From NCBI GenBank assembly GCA_032718565.1, contig JAVGVS010000163.1, positions 97,501 to 161,500 on the forward strand: 64,000 nt of DNA. The letters run 5' to 3'. Position numbers and translations under genes: made by a program. Of this stretch, positions 56,001 to 64,000 are shown one piece after another. The notes below the pieces were generated by a model that worked only from the letters and a program-made list of their open reading frames with translations, ran no database searches and was not told where the DNA came from. This stretch comes from Distichodus sexfasciatus (Eukaryota > Chordata > Actinopteri > Characiformes > Distichodontidae). Every line of letters starts with the position of its first letter. Position 1 is the stretch's first letter.

Positions 56001-59000
56001 CACAGCCTTAGGTGAGACTAGCTGTGAAAACGTTGGGGGTTGACCGATTAACTGATATAGTGTACATTAGCAACTAACATAACATACTATGCTTTTGGGA
56101 AACGCACCCCTGATTGGTTAGACATCAGAGGCCGGTTTATCAGACAACAATTAAGGCTAGTCCTAGACTAACTTTGACTTTCCGTTATACTGCAAAGTAC
56201 CTCCATTGGTACTGCAACTTAGTCCAAGACTAGGTTTAATCCATGAGGAAACCAGCCCCACGAGTTTAGCCTGTCAACAGGCTGAAGCCATTGAAAGTTT
56301 GGCGTTCTGACACGGAACGTTTATTAAAAAGTTGTCCGAAGTAAACATGCTTAAAAGGTCCTCGTCTCCTTGATGAGTAAGAATCGGTATCGGTCCTGGG
56401 CGAACACTCGTCAATCGACACTTAACCAAACCTTGGGTTAAATTTGGTGACCGTATGACTGGGGGTACAAATCAGAAGCGCCTAATGAAATTCCCCAAAT
56501 GCACTGTTGGGACCCTGAGCAAGACCTTAACTCTGTCTTAAGACTGTCCTAAGAAATGAGAGTACGTACGTCACTCTGCTGGACTCGTAACACAAATAAC
56601 ACCGGACCTACTATCGCACTAACACATGTAACCACTTTAAACGTTAATATTCTTTGGACGCTTGGCGCCTTCCGACACAAAACGGGAAAACGTTTTGTCC
56701 CCGGTAAAGACCCCAGCGGCCCACACACCACGCTTGTGCGCCGGGTGTTAGCTTTGAAAAGAGTTGCTTTCATCACCTTGGCTATCGGGACGGCGTTATG
56801 GGAGACTTGACCTCTCTTAGACGCGTTGAGAGGCGGAACACAAGCCACGTTGGACTTACTGAGGAGGTCACGCCACTCTCTCGGCACCATGGTTAGGAAA
56901 GAGACACGTTAGCGGTGTTTAGCTTACGCTCTTATCCAAAGTGACTTCCGTTTCCCGTGTCCATTTTTGAAAATGATGCTGGATCATTTCATTGATGAAT
57001 CGATACAAACTGACGTACTGTCACACCTTGTTTTAGCAAAAATGACTTTCCCGCCCTTAACCTCAAGCGCCGGTCCACGTCGACCGGGTGTGTTGCGCAA
57101 CGCGTCCCGTTTGGTCATCTGCGAAGTGTCAGGACCAGGCTAATTACAGACAGGATCTTAGGGGTCACTAATAGAAACAAACAACATGTACTACTTGTGT
57201 GCGAGTGAAAGTAGGGTGCAGCTGGCACGGAGGGTCAGCTCCGTTCTCACGTTACCAGAGACCAGGGCGGGGCGGATGAAGTGTGTGTGTGTGTGTGTAG
57301 GAGGAGGCATTTCCGCATCCTATTAACCACGTCCCACCTGTTTTGTTTGTTTGCAGGCAACGTCTACAAGGGAGGCTGGCATCTTGGCCAAACGGCGCTC
57401 GTCAAGTGTTACTCACAAGCCATCTGGCCCGGTTTTTAGCGTTGTTTTCGCACCCGAACACATTTCGTAGCTGCGTTAAGTCGGCGAAACGGTACCATAT
57501 GGATGTGTCAGCAATTAGAAAATGTCAATGACAAATCAGAGCGAAGGAAGGAAGGGAGGGAGGGAGGGGAGGGAGGAGGGAGGGAGGGAGGGAGGGAGGG
57601 GGGCAAAAACTGGACAACCATTTCTTTAATATATTCATCAACCTCACTCGTCTTCATCACGAAATTGTACAAATGGCAAAAGGTTCCTGCGGATTAAAAA
57701 ACGATGAATCATTTATTAATTTTCCAGGAAAATAGCACTCCAATTTCCTATAGAACATTTTCTATACAACAATAACGAGGCCTAAATGTTTCCTGCTTGC
57801 GTTTGTCGCTCGTGGATGGAAAACAAAATGTTCCTTCAGCATTCAATCTCATTCCCAAATGACATTTGGTCTAATGTGTAACGTTATAAACAATGACATG
57901 ACTAAATGCAGAAAACGTCCCACCGGCAGTTAGAACGTAAACATAATTTTTAACGTCAATGCAAACGATGAGCAAAAAAACAATAGGTTTCACGTCCCAT
58001 CAGAAGTTGAGAAACAGGTGGCGCAGCAAACTCCCACTTCGTCATTCCGCTACACTGAAGGGCTACTTTGACTCGAGTGCTCGACAAACGAAGCGCTGTT
58101 TAGCGGCTAATGCGCAAAGCCTCTTGTAAGGTCCTCTTCAAACAGCCGCCTCCTTTGACCCAGTTGTCCAGCCTTGAGATTTTTCGCACAAGCACCTGGC
58201 ACGAGGAGCCGCTAGACAAAACAGACACTTGAGATGCGTGGCGTGGGGAGGAGAGGGACGTCGGGGGGAGGAAGGGTCAGTGCAGCGCCGCCTTCACACG
58301 CCGGATCTCCTTCGTCCTTCCGAGACTCGGCCGGAGTGAACTCCTTGACCGTAATGAGTTCTGATATAAACTGAATAAACCAGCCCTCCTTACGTGCGCA
58401 CATCCTTGAATATTATCTTTTAGAGATACAATCAGCTCCACTGCCTTTTTCCACTGCTCTAGGAAGATGAACGACGGCGTTTGTATATTCACTAGGGGTG
58501 CACGATTCGGAAAATCTCACCATTCGATTCCGATTCTTGGGCTCACAATTTGATAGGAATTCGATTCACGATTCAATTCAAAGTCAACTCCAGTCCTCTT
58601 TAAATGACCACAACACGCCCAGAATGTTTCCTTTCCAAACAGATCTATTGAGTTCTTTTAAAAATCTGAATCAATACGTGTTAAACTGTATTGCAATGTC
58701 AAAATGTCAAAAGGAAGGGGAAACGACACTTCCGGGACGGGGATCACAGACCCGCAGAGTCCAAGTTGAGAGGTTCCGTGTAAAGTTGCGTATCAGTGGC
58801 CAGCCGTGCAGTCTCTTTCTCGGCTCAGCATGCTTAATCAAACAGTAATTACTAACAAAAGCAAGCCGGGGCAGGCCGCGGAGGGAGAGAGAGTGCCAGG
58901 ACTCAGCCACAATCACGCAGGTCTTTAATTGCCATCATTTGATATGCCACACGTTTGACTGCTCACAAAAGGCTCCATGTGCAAGCGCTTTCACATCGGC

Positions 59001-61996
59001 ACTGCTTTGGGACTTTTAGTTCCAGGTCTCACTTCCCAGTTTCACGTCACAGAAAGTCAGGAATATTGAAAAATATTCCTCCCATTGCCCCCCCCCCCCA
59101 CCCCCTTCATTACTTTTTTATAAGCGTGATTGTGATCTAAATGCGCTGCTGTTGAGAAACACGTCCTGCTTTAACAGCGTTTAAAGAAACGAAATGTTCA
59201 AATGATAAGAGCTTTTAATCACTTCTATTGAGACACACAAAATGAATCAAAAAATCCTGAACTCAATAAATCACCAGTCGCCTTCACAAGGCAAGCAATT
59301 AAATAACACAGACTCGTATTTCCCGGCCATTTTCTGCTCATAAAGTTATTTCCTATAACCAATATCATCAAGCAGTTCCTGCAACGCCGAACCTTACCAG
59401 TTTCTCATCCACCGTGATCAGCTGGGAATCGCGCCCTTGCGTCTGCGCCAGCCATCCCGACGTGCTGAGCGACCTGCAAGATAAGAAAGAGACACAAGTG
59501 GTGGGGGGGAGGCGGAAATAAGATCAACCTTAAGGAAGCAACATCGACCACAATGATAATGCCGTGTCTTAGAGGAAAGAGTGCAGCGAGGGAGGGAGGG
59601 AGGAAAGAGATGGAACGTGTGCAGCGGTCTCGTTTCCCCCCCATTAGTTCTGTCTGCTGCTTTCCTGGCATGCTTCCATCAGTGAGTTAGCAACAGACAG
59701 CACTTTATGCCGGCCCACCGACCCACAGACAGCGGCCGAGCATTCAGGGCGAGAGAGACGAGCAGCGCGAGGAGTCTTGGCCGAACGTACAGTAGCCTGG
59801 TTTGTCACGCACAGGGTTCGGCCGGGGGGGGGACTCGCACCGACCTTCCTCACCTCCCAAAACATTGCTGGATAGATGGGGAACTGCACTGCCTCAGTCT
59901 CAACTTACGGCGATTTTTTTTTTTGACAAAAACATTTAAGAACACTGCAACTTTCTTTGCAATTTTTTTTACAAAAGCTGCTACAGAAATCGGACATTTT
60001 AAGCCGCAACTATCTCAAAAAAGCCCCACGAAATCCAGGAGGGACCGAATATTTTAATGTACAGTCATTATTCAACATACTTTCTATGTTGAATGGGCAT
60101 AGGGCTGGCTAATATATTGAGCGCCACAATACAAAACAATACTTTTTAATGCATCCTTTAGAAGACAGAAGCAGCCGACAGACAGAAAATTTGGGAAGTC
60201 ACGTGCTCATTTTTTAAAAGTTGCGATTAAGTTGAGAACTCCACTTTTACTGGACTGTTTAAAAAAATCCTCAGTGTTGACGAGAGACACCTAGAGGTAC
60301 TTCACCGGCGTCACTATAAACGCCTGTCTCACACCTTCCCTGCAGAAGTCTCACACCCATGGTTTTCGTAATTATGCTATAATGGTGCAACAACTGTCAC
60401 AACTGCAAGTGAGAGCCAGTGAGGAAGAGTTCACCAAGTTTAGCTTTGTGTTATTATAAGAAGTTCAAAGTTGTGGTGGCATGTTCTGGTTTAGAACCGT
60501 TATTGCATATCTCTGGGCCTTAATACTTATGTAACATGTTCCTGATGTGTTAATAAGTGTTGTATTTGGTTGTGGGTTCGTATCCTACCTCCCGCATTAC
60601 TAATACTGGGTCTCTGCGCAAGATCCTTAACCCCAAGTTGCTCCAGGGAATGTGTCCTAGCAATTAGGAGATGAAAGTCGCTCTGGACAAGAGTGTCTGC
60701 TAAATGCCGTAAATCTAATGGAAAATGTTTCATGCCACAACACTTAATGAGTGAAAAGCAACGTTTTCAAATACACTCATAGTTCCTGAACTTCTTATAG
60801 TGACAATCACTAATGCTGCCTACTATCTGAGCCAAAAGGCAATTTCAGTAAGGAATTAGGGGTGTAACGATACACTGATCAACATCCATACATCGATTGA
60901 ATAATCAGACAGAAAACTTCTTTATATTTTTGTTCAAATAGAAAAATGTTTTGCATATAAATGTCTAGTTGAGGTCAGGAATAAAAATATTTGAGTTGCT
61001 TTTTGTTGACAATGACATAGTTAAACCAACGTAGAATACGTTCTCGTATCGATCACTGCCTCCTGAAATGAATCGAACCGTGATCTTATCGCCACAGACT
61101 TTGCGATATCAACAGATGCTGCATCATCCATTCGGTCAACATAATATCGGACCGTGATGATTTACAGCCTTTTACGGAATGTCCCTTACCTCTGAAACTA
61201 GGGGAGGAGCATGAATTCATATCATCTGCTGAACTGGAAGCTGGAGTGTATGTGAGATTGGGACTGTAATATTAGGAAAGTGGATTTCTGGGAGCTGAGT
61301 GATTGACCTCTGAGCTTTAAATGTCTCTGTATAGGCCAGTGGCCCTAAACATGCTTTAGAATTCAGCTGCAAACCCTACATCTCTTACACCAGCCACCAG
61401 TTCACTTCATTATATGGAGCAGATGATGGAACTGAATTTAGCATGACAGCAAAGTCCTCTTGCTGGTGACCACTACGGTAGGTCAAAGCCTTCGGGCAAC
61501 CTTAACTTGGAGGAGATTGTATGTTTAGCCACTAGCTGTAAAGTTGTGATGTAGGTTGCGTTAGAGCCATAGGAAAATGCTTACATTCCGTTAGATATTA
61601 TTTACTACACAATTAGCTTGCGTTAGCTCCAAAGAGAACTAACGTTAGGAAGCACAAGTTTGCAGACAACAGAGCTAGCTAACGTGAATTACAGCAAACA
61701 TTAATAAGAGATCAATTCAAATAATAAGTCACACACATTTTAAAACACCAAATGTCAAGAAATTCACACTCAAAACCAAGCCTCCCGCACTGCGTGTGCG
61801 CCGTTAGCTCAAATGCTAACAACACTGCTAAGCTACGTTACAACCAGATATCGCGTTTAACATTGTGCGCAGCAAAACGTCAACCGGCCGGCGAAGAGAA
61901 ACGTGAACGTTACCTGAACTGATTCGCAGGTGTTTTTGTGATTAAACTGCGGAAACAAACACGGCTCAAAGCGCAGAGTGACATTGAGGACGCCAT
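49972..61996 (-). CDS. ndufs4: NADH dehydrogenase iron-sulfur protein 4, five exons, 169 aa
   Basis: Accessory 18-kDa subunit of mitochondrial respiratory complex I, located where the N module joins the peripheral arm; needed for stable assembly and NADH oxidation. Joined exons on the minus strand: 61914-61996, 59398-59473, 50995-51167, 50574-50647, 49972-50075 (510 nt). All splice sites are GT-AG and the frame stays open. Residues 1-30 are an Arg/Ser-rich mitochondrial targeting sequence. The conserved core follows: QLITVDEKL, TGVPEEHIKTRKVRIFVP (59-76), NTKKWKIDFDTRERWENPLMG (87-107), DPLSNMVLMFSTKEDA (113-128), FAEKNGWSYD (131-140), KSYGANFSW (152-160). Human NDUFS4 is 175 residues, the difference lying in the leader. 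The C-terminus is RTRRSAK where mammals have a RVSTK-type end with a reported PKA site. Introns are 2440, 8230, 347 and 498 bp. The promoter is GC-rich and lacks a TATA box. Confidence 0.97.
50346..50445 (+). mobile_element. hAT-like fragment in ndufs4 intron 4
   Basis: 'agaggtcgaccgatattgtg', 'tttttcagggccgatatc', 'agattattgctacttaacgg', 'ggaaacgatatgaactg'. An inverted partner lies at 51735-51822 in intron 2, so the two lie either side of exons 3 and 4 in opposite orientation. Confidence 0.6.
50574..50647 (-). CDS. ndufs4: ndufs4 exon 4
   Basis: Codes residues 111 (split) to 135 and one base of codon 136: ADPLSNMVLMFSTKEDAIAF. Acceptor 'cttcag|tgctg', donor 'gaatg|gtaggt' on the minus strand. 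Confidence 0.96.
50717..50972 (+). mobile_element. MITE filling ndufs4 intron 3
   Basis: 'taggggtgtaacgatacatc' and 'gattcaacaacta' open the element. 'ggttgagctcaggaataaga', 'cacttta' and 'gaatcgatataaaatcgtag' follow. The same order occurs at 60859-61170 in intron 1. It takes up most of the 347-bp intron 3 and stops about 20 bp before the exon 3 donor. Confidence 0.6.
50995..51167 (-). CDS. ndufs4: ndufs4 exon 3
   Basis: Codes residues 54-110 and two bases of 111, the best conserved part: TGVPEEHIKTRKVRIFVP, TRERWENPLMGWAST. Acceptor 'ttctcctcag|gacat', donor 'tccac|gtaagt' on the minus strand. Confidence 0.97.
51243..51825 (-). mobile_element. hAT-like element in ndufs4 intron 2
   Basis: The minus-strand end 'gaggtcgaccgatgttggtt', 'cagggctgatatttgatacc', 'gattattgctggttaacggg' matches 50346-50445 in inverted orientation. 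The other border may be 'tagggctgggccaattaatc' at 51243. The interior is GC-richer and carries no intact transposase. Confidence 0.5.
51826..52994. other. ndufs4 intron 2, unique part
   Basis: Mostly unique, with a (CA)n(CT)n patch at 52601-52653 and poly-A/T runs. Open frames of 120-160 codons (51582-52070, 52286-52756 on the minus strand) lack domains. No embedded gene is seen. Confidence 0.4.
53098..53410. mobile_element. Harbinger-like MITE (GGGTGCGTT ends), middle level
   Basis: The left end 'gggtgcgttagcgtacggc' and right end 'gcttttgggaaacgcaccc' are inverted in their outer bases. The flanking CAG on both sides (53095-53097 and 53411-53413) fits the 3-bp CWG target duplication of PIF/Harbinger elements. 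A second right end at 56050-56108 is followed by CTG. Without the nested insert the element is about 137 bp. Confidence 0.65.
53157..53324. mobile_element. hAT MITE with perfect 8-bp target duplication, innermost
   Basis: A 168-bp palindromic element. The left end 'cagcgtttctcaatcccagt' is the inverse of the right end 'accgggattgagaaacgctg'. The flanking 8-mers are both GACTAACA (53149-53156 and 53325-53332), the exact signature of a hAT insertion. Interior arms ('cccaccgctctgc' and 'gcagagcggtggtcc') also pair. Confidence 0.9.
53561..54282. other. ndufs4 intron 2, unique GC-rich part
   Basis: GC-rich, CpG-containing unique sequence with GGA runs near 53820. Antiparallel open frames are present without domains. 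Confidence 0.35.
54283..54330 (+). repeat. Interspersed repeat, same family as 12390
   Basis: 'cagactccatttggcagttg' and 'agagtgtgctgtgatgcaat' are the clearest copy of the family. Confidence 0.55.
54466..54675. mobile_element. MITE with TATGGAACGCCAAA ends
   Basis: The left end 'tatggaacgccaaaggtgcc' and right end 'ttttggcgttccata' are inverted, each bounded by TA. About 210 bp with interior 'ggcgctctaatataccgaca'. The TA flanks would suit a Tc1/mariner-type element, but this is not proven. Confidence 0.65.
55100..55138. repeat. (GA)n microsatellite
   Basis: A nearly pure GA run with two GC interruptions. A GGGA-type run follows at 55481-55515. Confidence 0.9.
55641..56011. mobile_element. 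hAT-like MITE (AGGGCTGCTCGATTATG ends)
   Basis: The left end 'agggctgctcgattatgaaa', with 'taatcacgattaatttgg', is mirrored on the right by 'aaatttgattaattgcacag' and 'ccttaggt'. About 370 bp. Elements with this 'GGGCTG...AATCACGATTA' structure are common non-autonomous hATs in fish. Confidence 0.65.
56050..56108 (-). mobile_element. Harbinger-like MITE, one end only
   Basis: 'acattagcaactaacataac' and 'atgcttttgggaaacgcacc' match the right end of 53098-53410. It is followed by CTG, again a CWG trinucleotide. Confidence 0.55.
56135..56260. mobile_element. Foldback MITE, complete
   Basis: 'ggccggtttatcagacaaca', 'aaggctagtcctagactaac' pair with 'gtccaagactaggtttaatc', 'gaggaaaccagcccc'. Same family as 8921 and 35448. 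Confidence 0.7.
56261..57540. other. ndufs4 intron 2, mostly unique
   Basis: Position 56455-56550 carries repeat-like 'gaccctgagcaagaccttaa', the central block of a teleost SINE, and 56917-56955 carries the SINE tail 'gcttacgctcttatccaaag'. Both may belong to one broken SINE. A (GT)n lies at 57280-57298. Nothing else is assigned. Confidence 0.4.
57541..57601. repeat. (GGGA)n purine-rich repeat
   Basis: About 60 bp of GGGA/GGA units on the plus strand. Such a purine strand can form a triplex or G-quadruplex. Confidence 0.9.
57602..58492. other. ndufs4 intron 2, unique part
   Basis: Unique AT-rich sequence without a named feature. Confidence 0.4.
58493..58690 (+). mobile_element. hAT-like MITE end ('GGGGTGCACGATTC')
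   Basis: 'ctaggggtgcacgattcgga' followed by 'attcgattccgattcttggg' and 'gattcacgattcaattc'. Same family as 22428-22510, which is inverted. The other end was not found. Confidence 0.5.
58691..59397. other. ndufs4 intron 2, last part
   Basis: Unique sequence with a C-run (59090-59105), leading to the exon 2 donor. Nothing assigned. Confidence 0.4.
59398..59473 (-). CDS. ndufs4: ndufs4 exon 2
   Basis: Codes the end of codon 28 to residue 53: SLSTSGWLAQTQGRDSQLIT and VDEKL. Acceptor 'tcttgcag|gtcgc', donor 'aaactg|gtaagg' on the minus strand. It spans the targeting-peptide cleavage region and the start of the mature protein. Confidence 0.95.
59899..60050 (-). mobile_element. CCCTCCAG MITE, one end only, in ndufs4 intron 1
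   Basis: 'gcaactttctttgcaatttt', 'agctgctacagaaatcggac' and 'cacgaaatccaggagggacc' match the right part of 30378-30827. Confidence 0.55.
60495..60720 (+). mobile_element. SINE with CGCTCTGGACAAGAGTGTCTGC tail
   Basis: A degenerate tRNA-like head ('ttggttgtgggttcgtatcc' as B-box region) is followed by a central block 'gatccttaaccccaagttgc' and the tail 'gaaagtcgctctggacaaga', 'tgctaaatgccgtaaat'. This is a different SINE family from the one at 1545. It sits in ndufs4 intron 1. Confidence 0.65.
60859..61170 (+). mobile_element. MITE, same family as in ndufs4 intron 3
   Basis: 'aggggtgtaacgatacactg', 'tctagttgaggtcaggaata', 'gaaatgaatcgaaccgtgat' follow the same order as 50717-50972. Confidence 0.6.
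61171..61913. other. ndufs4 intron 1, first part
   Basis: Unique sequence with several 'gctaac'/'gttagc' motifs near 61560-61830. No feature beyond the intron. Confidence 0.4.
61914..61996 (-). CDS. ndufs4: ndufs4 exon 1 (coding part)
   Basis: Starts at ATG 61996-61994 in the good context 'gccaacatgg'. Codes MASSMSLCALSRVCFRSLIT and KTPANQF, a mitochondrial leader with Ser and Arg and no acidic residue. The donor is 'ttcag|gtaacg' on the minus strand. An open frame extends upstream but without an ATG. Confidence 0.94.
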
Positions 61997-62130
61997 GTTG
62001 GCGCAGCGGACACGGTACGGAGCGCCGCGCGGCCCAAAAGCGCGCCGGTCGCGTCCCGAATCGCGCACTAACGTCCTACATAGTGTCTTTAAACCTCGCG
62101 ACACAATAGTTTTGCCGTACTTTCTAGTAT
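61997..62130 (-). promoter_or_regulatory. ndufs4: ndufs4 5' UTR and CpG-rich promoter
   Basis: About 100 bp directly before the start codon are CpG-dense ('gcgccggtcgcgtcccgaatc', read on plus), with no TATA box, as is usual for housekeeping mitochondrial genes. The transcription start is inferred to lie here. The CpG density drops sharply beyond 62110. Confidence 0.55.
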
Positions 62131-64000
62131 GGTAGTATGAGCGTGGAGGCTGAATTTAGGTCACAGTTCAATAAGACTTTAATGGTCAACAGAAGGTAGA
62201 AAATTGATGGCGTGACGCAATTTTGGATGCGTTTTATTTTTGCGTGATTTTTGGACAATTTTGTGGTAAGATTTATACTGTATATATCGTGAAAGGAAGC
62301 TCTTTAAAAAAAAAAAAACTTTTAAGTTTTGTTAAATCCGTGTGATAATTTTCATTGTGCTTAATATAGTACTAGTTGTAATGATTTGATTTGAATTAAT
62401 TTTTTTAATAGTAAGTTCACAAAATATGATAAGTTTGAAAGTCTCTTAAAGTTGTTTGATTGTAATATTTTCCATGGGGTTTAAATTAATAAAACACAGC
62501 AAATTATAATAAATCACTGACAGGATAGTTCTCTAATAGGGATGTATTCCTTAAAAGTACATACTCTTGGTGCTCTTTATAGCACTTTTTAAGTCAATAT
62601 TTTAATAAATACAGTGATTGCAGCACGATACTGTACCTTGCATTTCTTTAAAAACGACAGTATTAACCGAATTACTGTTCTTTTCCATTCAGAAGGTATT
62701 TATAAAGGACTGTAGATCCAGTTCATCAGAGCAGAGAAACTCGCAACATTTTACTTGAAAAACAACAACAAATTGGCCCATATTCAAACATTCATTTATT
62801 CAGATATTTAATGCCATTAATCTCATTGGTGATGCATGTGACCAGTGAAGCAATGGGTACATGCTAATTTATTTCCAGGAATTTACGTCAAAAGAAACAA
62901 CAGACTTTAGCCAGTTTCCCGATTGCGGACAATGTGCATAGTGTAGGTCTTAACTGCAAAAGCAGGGGTGAATCACCATTTTAGCCCAAGCCAAGGTTTA
63001 GTCACTCTCTCTAGAGATGAATTATTTTCTTTTTGTTGAGTTTCTATTAATTATATTACTTTTTGTTAACGTAGAAACTTCATGAATGAATAATAGCACA
63101 ATTCTCTTCAAATTTAAACAATCAAAACTCAGTTAGTTTATCTCTACTGTTTGCCAAAGTGCTCTTTGTGTTCAGCTGAGGCTGTTCCTTTTGGTGGCTG
63201 CGTGACCTGTTCTGGTTTTCTCACAACAGCCCGGTCTCTTAATTGGAATAGCTTGGTGTTAATTAACGAACCGTATTACACATTCTTCTCAGTTTCCTCG
63301 TGTGGTTTGACGAAACAGTGTGCCGTCATCAAACACATCAAAGGCTTTCGTGCCAACAGCGGTTTTTCAAGCCGGCGAGACAATTGCGCAAGCAAGCTGA
63401 CCTTTTGTGGCCAGCTTCTCACGGTTCCAAGAACTTTTCAGACCGTGTTTAATCAACGTTTTTTGGTAAGAAAAAGTTGCCATGTTTTGAAGCCATGGAA
63501 AATTCCAGTGTCAACACCTGTCAAAATTTTTAAAGACTTTTTTACTCTTCATGTTGTTTAGTTTCATGCGGTCCGTGATGTGTCAAATTGCTGTTCGCCT
63601 GACAAATATACGGCTCCCCTTTTCCCCTAGAACAGGAGAAAAGGAGCTCTCGCAAAGAAAAAAAAACAGAAGAAAGCATCCATGGCATGCCGCTTAATTT
63701 GAGTCCAGGTCTCTTCAAAGGGCTCACTTTTAGATGCTTGGTTTCCTTCTCAGTTCTCAGGGCTGGAGTGAAGCAAGAAAGCCCCCTCTTGGGACTTAAG
63801 GCATGCCATGTCATAACACACTCATTTTCCGCTATTTATCAGTCCCCAGTTCTTCCCTCTTCCATTTTACCATTCATTGAAATAAGGTTGTATGTGTCTA
63901 GCCCCTAAAGGAGCTGGAGGATGAGATCAAAGTTTCTATTGATCAGGCAAAGAGCTGAGGGGTCTAAGGGCCTTCCCCACACTTCAGTTGCCGGAATCTC
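62131..64000. other. Intergenic DNA upstream of ndufs4
   Basis: AT-rich to 62870, then GC-balanced, repeat-free sequence from 63120 to 63450 ('ggtgttaattaacgaaccg', 'gcaagctgaccttttgtggc') that could be conserved regulatory DNA. The 136-codon open frame at 63151-63561 has no domain. No gene is supported. Confidence 0.35.

Noticed and set aside
61997..62104. Extended N-terminus of ndufs4 (36 further codons)
   Set aside because: The extension has no ATG (it would start at GTG). The ATG at 61996 has a good context and gives a typical mitochondrial leader.
62131..64000. Gene divergent from ndufs4 sharing its promoter
   Set aside because: No coding exon with recognisable similarity or clean splice sites was found on the plus strand in the remaining 1.9 kb.

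Overview
The window is 64 kb of a ray-finned fish nuclear genome. It has two intron-split vertebrate genes, GT-AG splice sites, tRNA-derived SINEs, many short inverted-repeat (MITE-type) DNA transposons and long microsatellites. One transposon family resembles elements common in carp-like fishes, which hints at an otophysan, but the species cannot be fixed from the sequence.

Only two protein-coding genes are supported. The first is follistatin (fst), plus strand, six exons between 41340 and 48484. It encodes a 348-residue secreted antagonist of activin and myostatin: signal peptide, N-terminal domain, three follistatin/Kazal domains and an acidic tail. The second is ndufs4, minus strand, five exons between 61996 and 49972, encoding a 169-residue accessory subunit of mitochondrial complex I. 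Both reading frames join cleanly across every intron. The genes are tail to tail with about 1.5 kb between their stop codons. FST and NDUFS4 are also neighbours in tetrapods, so this is an old linkage, though the two products do not share a pathway.

Layout: 1-20 kb is repeat-rich intergenic DNA (SINEs, MITEs, a palindromic transposon with 4-bp target duplications, an LTR-like segment, a hAT relic) around a few unique islands. 20-29 kb is mostly unique, repeat-poor DNA with developmental-enhancer character, as expected upstream of fst. 28.7-29.7 kb holds a 10-N gap flanked by two near-identical 495-bp blocks, probably a false duplication. 30-41 kb is again repeat-rich and leads into the fst promoter. 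41.3-49.5 kb is fst. 49.9-62 kb is ndufs4, whose introns are full of DNA transposons, including one nested three deep. 62-64 kb is unique DNA upstream of ndufs4.

The most unusual structure is in fst intron 2. It is built from several decayed tandem units, each containing a copy of the last ~60 bp of the real exon 2 plus its splice donor and adjoining intron. No tRNA, rRNA, CRISPR or bacterial operon features are present.
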